Shown piece after piece: positions 59,411 through 64,000 of a DNA stretch of 64,000 nucleotides. The stretch covers positions 39,981,470 to 40,045,469 of the forward strand of contig NC_089851.1 in NCBI RefSeq assembly GCF_036373705.1, in the 5' to 3' direction. Each line of letters opens with the position of its first letter. Position 1 is the stretch's first letter. Under the pieces are notes generated by a model that ran no database searches, was not told where the DNA came from, and was given only the letters and a program-made list of their open reading frames with translations. Position numbers and translations under genes: made by a program. The stretch comes from Amia ocellicauda (taxonomy: Eukaryota; Chordata; Actinopteri; Amiiformes; Amiidae).

Positions 59411-59413
<3 letters not shown>
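57847..59413 (+). mobile_element. Tc1/mariner element, copy D (most complete of its family here)
   Basis: Ends CAGTGAGGGAAAAAAGTA and ...CTTTTTTCCCCCACTG, TA on each side. Has the 5' hairpin and the whole transposase length in two frames: N-terminal part 58215-58718, C-terminal part 58669-59259. Confidence 0.92.
58215..59204 (+). pseudogene. Tc1 transposase, frame-broken
   Basis: ATG 58215 opens [14 protein letters not shown] with HTH blocks and the first catalytic Asp ([12 protein letters not shown]). At about 58715 a small change yields STRRL and a stop; the catalytic remainder ([20 protein letters not shown]) lies in the next frame. The second catalytic position reads [10 protein letters not shown], Val replacing Asp, as in copy A. 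Enzymatically dead on both counts. Confidence 0.9.
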
Positions 59414-59447
<34 letters not shown>

Positions 59448-59449
59448 TT

Positions 59450-59930
59450 CAATCTAAGAGACCATTACTTTCTATCTCTGATGCAGACACAACATATTTA
59501 TGCTTTTGTTTAATCTAGACTTGACTATTGTATTAGTTTGCTTTTGGGGATTTCTGCCAAAATCAATAATAGTAAAATAAAATACAACATGTCTAAAACA
59601 GTGCTGCCTGGGTTTTAACGGTGAAAAGACTGTTTGTATAAACGTCTCCAGTTCAATCCTCTTTTTGCTACCCATTCAGTTGAGAATCAAATACCAGATT
59701 TGTGTGCTTACCTACAAGACTCTCCACAATTTCAGATTTACTTATTTAAAGGACTTAATCCACCTCTACATGCCATTGCAGAAACTGGGATCAGCCCAAT
59801 CTTGTTGTGCCAAAGTCCAGACTGCACAGTGTGAGATACGGCTTTCCTTTTTAAAGCCCCACAATTGTGGATAGAACTTCCAATGCAACTCTGTTGCTGC
59901 TTTTAAATTGAGATGTATGAAATATTTTTT
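59450..59930 (+). pseudogene. LINE reverse transcriptase C-terminal remnant
   Basis: LDYCISLLLG-like sequence near 59515-59550, then LPIQLRIKYQICVLTYKTLH and SYLKDLI-type blocks (59665-59775) and a RLSFLKPHNCG stretch: the order seen downstream of RT in L2/Rex-type LINEs. Frame breaks throughout. Confidence 0.6.
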
Positions 59931-61573
59931 ATCATATTCCCTTACCTGTAATTGTCTTGTGGATTTAATATTCTTATATTCTTATTTTTATCTGTTTGTG
60001 TAGTTATTTTGTATTATTTGTATTTGTAGTGATGGGTACTTTATTTAAAACAAAATAGGATTCTATTTCTATTCTTATGATTCTTATTCTTATTATGGGA
60101 TTACATTATAAAAGTAGAGACAAATTATAGCAAAGTACAGGTTGTGGACTTTCTAATTGTGAACACCATTCAATGTGTTGATCACCTAACACATCCAGCC
60201 ACTCTTGACACACATGTGGTGGTTCTTTCTGAGCAACATTAGATGAATCTGACCCTTCCTCAGTGAATAGTCCACAGTAGTATTTTGTCCAGGGTCTGGT
60301 ACTCTACTGCCTAGGTTACTCCTGGTGGCATCTCATCCTTGGCCACCCACTCTGTGACAGAGTTTCTCCCTGGGGAGGAGTTAGTTACATCCTTAGCTAT
60401 AAAAGAGTTAGTGTGTCTTTAGCAAGAGAGTTGGAAGGTCTTTATTGTCTTGAGATCATGTATCAAGTGAATCCTTGTAGTATATTTTTGTTTGTTTGTT
60501 ATAGACAGTTCTACTCTGATAATTAAACATCTGTAGTCATGTTCTAACAACCTTATTAAATTGTTCTGGGGAAATCCATTAATTGGGCTAAATGCAACCT
60601 TGGACTCGGCTGCCAATAAGAATCAATCCTCCTGTGACTCTCCTTGTTCATCTCAATGTTACTTTGTGACACACTCACTCCAGCTCAAGACTCTGGTTCT
60701 TGCTTACTGCCTCAACCAGGATACACCTATCAGACTTCCAGACTATCATCTCCCTACACCCCCAGACCACTACACTCTTCCTGTGTTTAGAAGACTGGCT
60801 GGACTTCCTCCAGAGGTTGTTCAAACTCCAAGATTGCCCTCAATTGGTAGAATGGCCAAAGAGATCAGGCCCTAACAAGCAAGATGAGCGGAGTGACTTC
60901 CTTTTCTTTGTATCCTTCTTAAGAGTATACATTCTTCTTCTTCTTCTGTTAATTAATAGAAAACTGATTTTTAAGATCCCTTGGTATGAGGCCATCTTGA
61001 AACTTAGAAATTGACAAAAAAGTGCCCTTGTTCCTCATAATATCATAAAGTTTTACCCATAAATACTGTGATATGTACCATCTGACACTAATACAAAAAT
61101 AAATGCCAATACAATAATTTTAAAAAAGCATGCTGCAAGGGAAAGCCATTGTCATGATGGACTTAAATATCCAATACCAAGCACAGAAGCTGAAGTTGAA
61201 ATAATACAAATGTTTATGGCTACTTTCTCAACCAGTTTATTAACAGCTTAGAAGAGACTTCATCTGCGAAATAAAAATGTAAATTGGATTAAAACAACCT
61301 GTCTCTTTACCAAATATCTTGATACACACATGGATTGGGTTACGATTTGTGGCTGCCTGAACATATTTTCATTTTTAATATAACTGCATTTCACAGTTGG
61401 TGTTTGATGTGGTGAAACCATACTGCCTGTTTAAACTGAAGATATTTCTAGAATTTCAGATTAGCTGCTGGGAATGTTTTTTTTTTTATGTTTATGGATT
61501 TTCAAAGAGAAGCAGATGTTTTGATGGTTTATTCATTTGATTGATTGATGATTTATGTTCATAGTGTTCATAA
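59931..61573. other. No gene recognised between V13 and J1
   Basis: AT-rich. Open stretches at 60561-60875 and 60700-61014 overlap in different frames and resemble no family I know; a repeat origin is likely. Confidence 0.35.
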
Positions 61574-61601
61574 TGTTTTTACAGTGAGCTTTAACACAGT
61601 G
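61574..61601 (+). other. J1 recombination signal (12 spacer), variant heptamer
   Basis: Nonamer TGTTTTTAC (6 of 9 to GGTTTTTGT), exactly 12 bases, heptamer CACAGTG where the J orientation predicts CACTGTG. Confidence 0.75.
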
Positions 61602-61656
61602 GTATCAAGTGTATGGATAAAAGTATTTGGTACTGGGACAAAGCTTGTTGTATCTG
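61602..61656 (+). CDS. TRGJ: TCR gamma J segment 1
   Basis: Encodes VSSVWIKVFGTGTKLVVS in one frame from the heptamer to a phase-1 splice donor (TCTG|GTAAGA). FGTGT is the J-region glycine bulge motif. It joins to V ends and then splices to a constant exon beyond this window. Confidence 0.9.
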
Positions 61657-61960
61657 GTAAGAAGACAACGTTATACTACATTTTAATTTTAAAAAGGATC
61701 TTGTATGCCTTATGTGCAATTCAAGAATGATACATCAATGTTTACATTGCATATTACTTGAATTGTAAAAGGATAACTTATTCAGTTTGGATATGGCTTG
61801 GACTACATTTAAATAGTCAGTAGTAGTAATAAATGATGCATTAAAAGGTTACTATAGGTATAACCTTTTATTATTGGCTTCTAATAAATTGATTTTAGCG
61901 GACAATCGTTTAGGGAGTGTTTAAAGTGTGATTGTAAACAGTTAAGTGAATGTGAAAATG
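61657..61960. other. J1-J2 spacer
   Basis: AT-rich; no features. Confidence 0.5.
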
Positions 61961-61976
61961 TGAAAATGCTGATGTG

Positions 61977-62013
61977 AAGATTTTTGGAAGTGGAACAAAA
62001 CTGGTAATATCAA
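61977..62013 (+). CDS. TRGJ: TCR gamma J segment 2 (signal not recognisable)
   Basis: KIFGSGTKLVIS followed by a phase-1 donor (TCAA|GTAGGT). The coding 5' border is uncertain: upstream there is only AAATGTG (61956-61962) or TGATGTG (61970-61976) with no nonamer 12 bases away. The core is intact, but it may not rearrange. The start given is the minimum in-frame part. Confidence 0.65.
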
Positions 62014-62511
62014 GTAGGTGGTATTTACTTGTTTACTTGTTACTTGTTTTGTTTATTGTTTAATTTTTTAATTAATCAAATGCTCATGGAATGAGTATGT
62101 ATATATAGTAACTCCAAACAATCGTTAATTTAAGATATTGGATAATGCACATACCTGAAACCACCCTATTAGTATAAATTAAAGCGATGTTTTTATCTCA
62201 GAAATTATACAGCATGTTGATGCCTGTAAAAATTAATTATGTAAACTCATACAGTATTTTGACACAGATTGGTGTTTTTACCGTAAACATCAATGAACAA
62301 CATTTTTTTGTATTGATCAAATATTGATGTGTTTTTCTTTACAACATTATAACAGCTATTTTCACATTATGAATGGTATTAATGCAAATAACGTTATAAT
62401 TACCAATTCATTGTCCTGTTTCTCCACGGGGTTTGGTTCAGATTCATGAAATTGCCATTGAAAGTTCTAACGAAATGTAAGTCCTAAATGAAACTGTATA
62501 TCGTTTTCCTG

Positions 62512-62575
<64 letters not shown>

Positions 62576-62800
62576 GTAACCTAACACAATAAGAGAAGCC
62601 ATATGAAACTTAGTATGTTAGAAACTAAAAAGATTAATTAAAATAAACATAATTAGGCTACTGTGTTATGGAAACACGTTACTGTTTTTCCATTGTTCTT
62701 TGTTTCAGTTGTTACAGATAAAAGTGATGCTTAGTAATAAAATTGAGTATAGTCAATATTAGCCTATTGTTGAGTGAACGTTACTTGATAATCGCATAAC
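62014..62800. other. J2-J3 spacer with (AAT)n
   Basis: AT-rich DNA carrying a microsatellite (62515-62572). Confidence 0.5.
62515..62572. repeat. (AAT)n microsatellite
   Basis: About 19 AAT units. Confidence 0.95.
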
Positions 62801-62801
62801 C

Positions 62802-62829
62802 AGTTGTTGTAAGTTCTTGTATCACTGTG
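62802..62829 (+). other. J3 recombination signal (12 spacer)
   Basis: AGTTGTTGT nonamer (7 of 9), 12 bases, consensus CACTGTG. Confidence 0.85.
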
Positions 62830-62875
62830 GGGGGTGCTAAGATCTTTGGAAGTGGAACTAAACTATTTGTAACAG
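62830..62875 (+). CDS. TRGJ: TCR gamma J segment 3
   Basis: GGAKIFGSGTKLFVT, then ACAG|GTAAAT donor in phase 1. Shorter by several residues before the Phe than J1 and J4. Confidence 0.9.
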
Positions 62876-63015
62876 GTAAATTGAATTTAAACAATTGCTT
62901 ATGTGGAATATAGTTGATGTGTTAAGTAAATGCCAGTTCACAATAAATCAAAACAACAATACATATTGATCTATGATATAAAATGCACGTAGCCTGTGCC
63001 ACGGTGGCTGACCAG
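62876..63015. other. J3-J4 spacer
   Basis: No features. Confidence 0.5.
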
Positions 63016-63043
63016 GCTTTTTGTGAAGCTCATAATAGCTGTG
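63016..63043 (+). other. J4 recombination signal (12 spacer), weak heptamer
   Basis: GCTTTTTGT nonamer (8 of 9), 12 bases, AGCTGTG heptamer (5 of 7, with the essential GTG kept next to the coding end). Confidence 0.75.
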
Positions 63044-63102
63044 TGACACCAGTGGTGCATGGTTTAAAGTGTTTGGTTCTGGAACAAAACTTATAGTCAC
63101 CG
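63044..63102 (+). CDS. TRGJ: TCR gamma J segment 4
   Basis: After one base, DTSGAWFKVFGSGTKLIVT with donor ACCG|GTAAGT. Resembles J1 in the S-x-x-W-x-KV lead-in, suggesting that these two descend from one duplication. Confidence 0.9.
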
Positions 63103-63371
63103 GTAAGTCTATTTATATGTGTTTGCTTGTTTTGCCATTGTGGAACATTTAGACGAGATATTGGACAGCAAAACAAATATTTCTTATAAACCGATATAAT
63201 CATTTTACATTGCATACCTTTCGAACTCTGAAAGGGCAGCTAACCAGTGAAGGTGTGGTGGGTGGACGGGAGACACATTTCACTTTGTAGCCTAAAAGGA
63301 CGCCAAATATCAGTACATTGACCAAAACGGTTTTTCATAAAATACTGTAGCACTTTAAGACTGGTGACTGT
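63103..63371. other. J4-J5 spacer
   Basis: No features. Confidence 0.5.
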
Positions 63372-63399
63372 AGTTATTGAAACAGAGTAAAGCACTGTG
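63372..63399 (+). other. J5 recombination signal (12 spacer)
   Basis: AGTTATTGA nonamer (6 of 9), 12 bases, CACTGTG. Confidence 0.8.
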
Positions 63400-63445
63400 G
63401 GGAACGTCAAGATATTTGGAGCCGGTACTAAATTGATTGTTGATA
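63400..63445 (+). CDS. TRGJ: TCR gamma J segment 5
   Basis: GNVKIFGAGTKLIVD with donor GATA|GTAAGT. Similar in length to J3. Confidence 0.9.
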
Positions 63446-64000
63446 GTAAGTATCATTATTTTATTATATTTTTTAAGATTGTACATTAAATTAGAACAGG
63501 TAAGGATAAGGGAGCATTTAGTCTTGTAATTGAAACACTGTGCAAGAGCCTATTTGCCACATGAATATGGTTTTGGATTCATATTTTAAGGGCGTGTTTG
63601 TGTTTTTAAGAACATTCCAGTAGAACTTTATTTGTATTTATTTTCATATTAATCCAAAATACAACAACCCTCCAAAGAACGACTATGATATCGGGAAAAT
63701 GTCAGTGTTCAATATGTAATGTGTTAGTAGACTGCGTAATTGTTTTCAGAGATTGTACTTTGCTGTTCCTTGTTGATTTGGTCAAAATGTAAGGGTAGAC
63801 CTGCTGTAGTAGCCGAATACATATGCTTTTAGTTAAACTCATTATACTAATATTTTATATATAATTCATCTAAGTATAAAGGTTATATATTTGTGTATTG
63901 ATTAGATTGATTAGTTGACTAATTGGGGAATTACCAGTTTGGGTAAAAAAACTAGCAAAAACATTCAACTGATATTAAATGGAATGTATCATTAAGGTAT
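63446..64000. other. No gene; start of J-C interval
   Basis: AT-rich, no further J motif and no immunoglobulin constant exon up to the window end. Confidence 0.5.

Noticed and set aside
60561..61014. Two 104-codon ORFs between V13 and J1
   Set aside because: Different frames over the same DNA, no known domain; probably repeat-derived.

Overview
The window is vertebrate germline DNA carrying the variable and joining part of a T-cell receptor gamma (TRG) locus, all on the + strand. Thirteen V genes are visible, each with a leader exon, a phase-1 intron, a V exon with Cys...Trp...Cys, the germline end CA(Y/C)WD, and a 3' recombination signal with a 22- or 24-base spacer. They are followed at 61.6-63.4 kb by five J segments (FGxGTKL), at least four with an upstream 12-spacer signal. 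The V ending CA-x-WD, the HWY(Q/R)QKEGEA...RILY framework and the J motif point to TRG rather than TRA, TRB, TRD or IG light chains. No constant exon is present; it should lie to the right. The abundance of Tc1/mariner copies, a CR1/L2-like LINE with an esterase ORF1, Ty3/gypsy remnants and a SINE/LINE tail of the 'CGCCCTGGATAAGGGC' type suggest a ray-finned fish, perhaps a non-teleost such as a sturgeon; that placement is inference only.

Layout. Unit A (1 to about 20 kb): Tc1 remnant, GATATC-rich palindromic array, LINE pair, Tc1 copy, then V1-V2-V3 (8.7-12.0 kb) and V4-V5 (16.5-18.4 kb). Unit B (about 20-42.4 kb): V6-V7-V8 (23.8-27.1 kb, near copies of V1-V3), a hAT-like element, a Ty3/gypsy remnant split by a Tc1 copy, then V9-V10 (38.9-40.8 kb, copies of V4-V5). 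Unit C (42.4-55 kb): an almost exact copy of the left end of unit A up to a Tc1 element, joined inside that Tc1 to a copy of the right end of unit B, giving V11-V12 without a V1-V3 trio. V13 (57.0-57.4 kb) stands alone, followed by the J cluster.

How it works: RAG-mediated joining pairs a V '23-type' signal with a J '12-type' signal in the same orientation, deleting the DNA between, and the VJ exon is then spliced from the phase-1 J donor to a constant exon outside the window. A conserved upstream module (inverted CCAAT box plus ETS-like TCATTTCCT, ending 71-83 bases before the leader ATG) precedes 11 of the 13 V genes; the V1/V6 family instead has a CRE-like site.

Most interesting points: unit C appears to be a Tc1-mediated unequal-recombination product that removed a V trio; a roughly 3 kb tract of near identity spans V1-V3 and V6-V8 with abrupt edges, one inside a V exon and one inside a recombination-signal spacer; V9/V11 and J1 carry heptamers with the central A/T swapped; five V genes encode an extra CDR3 cysteine; and J2 lacks a recognisable signal. 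All V exons are open, with no obvious pseudogene among them. Identity levels are judged by eye, since no alignment could be run.
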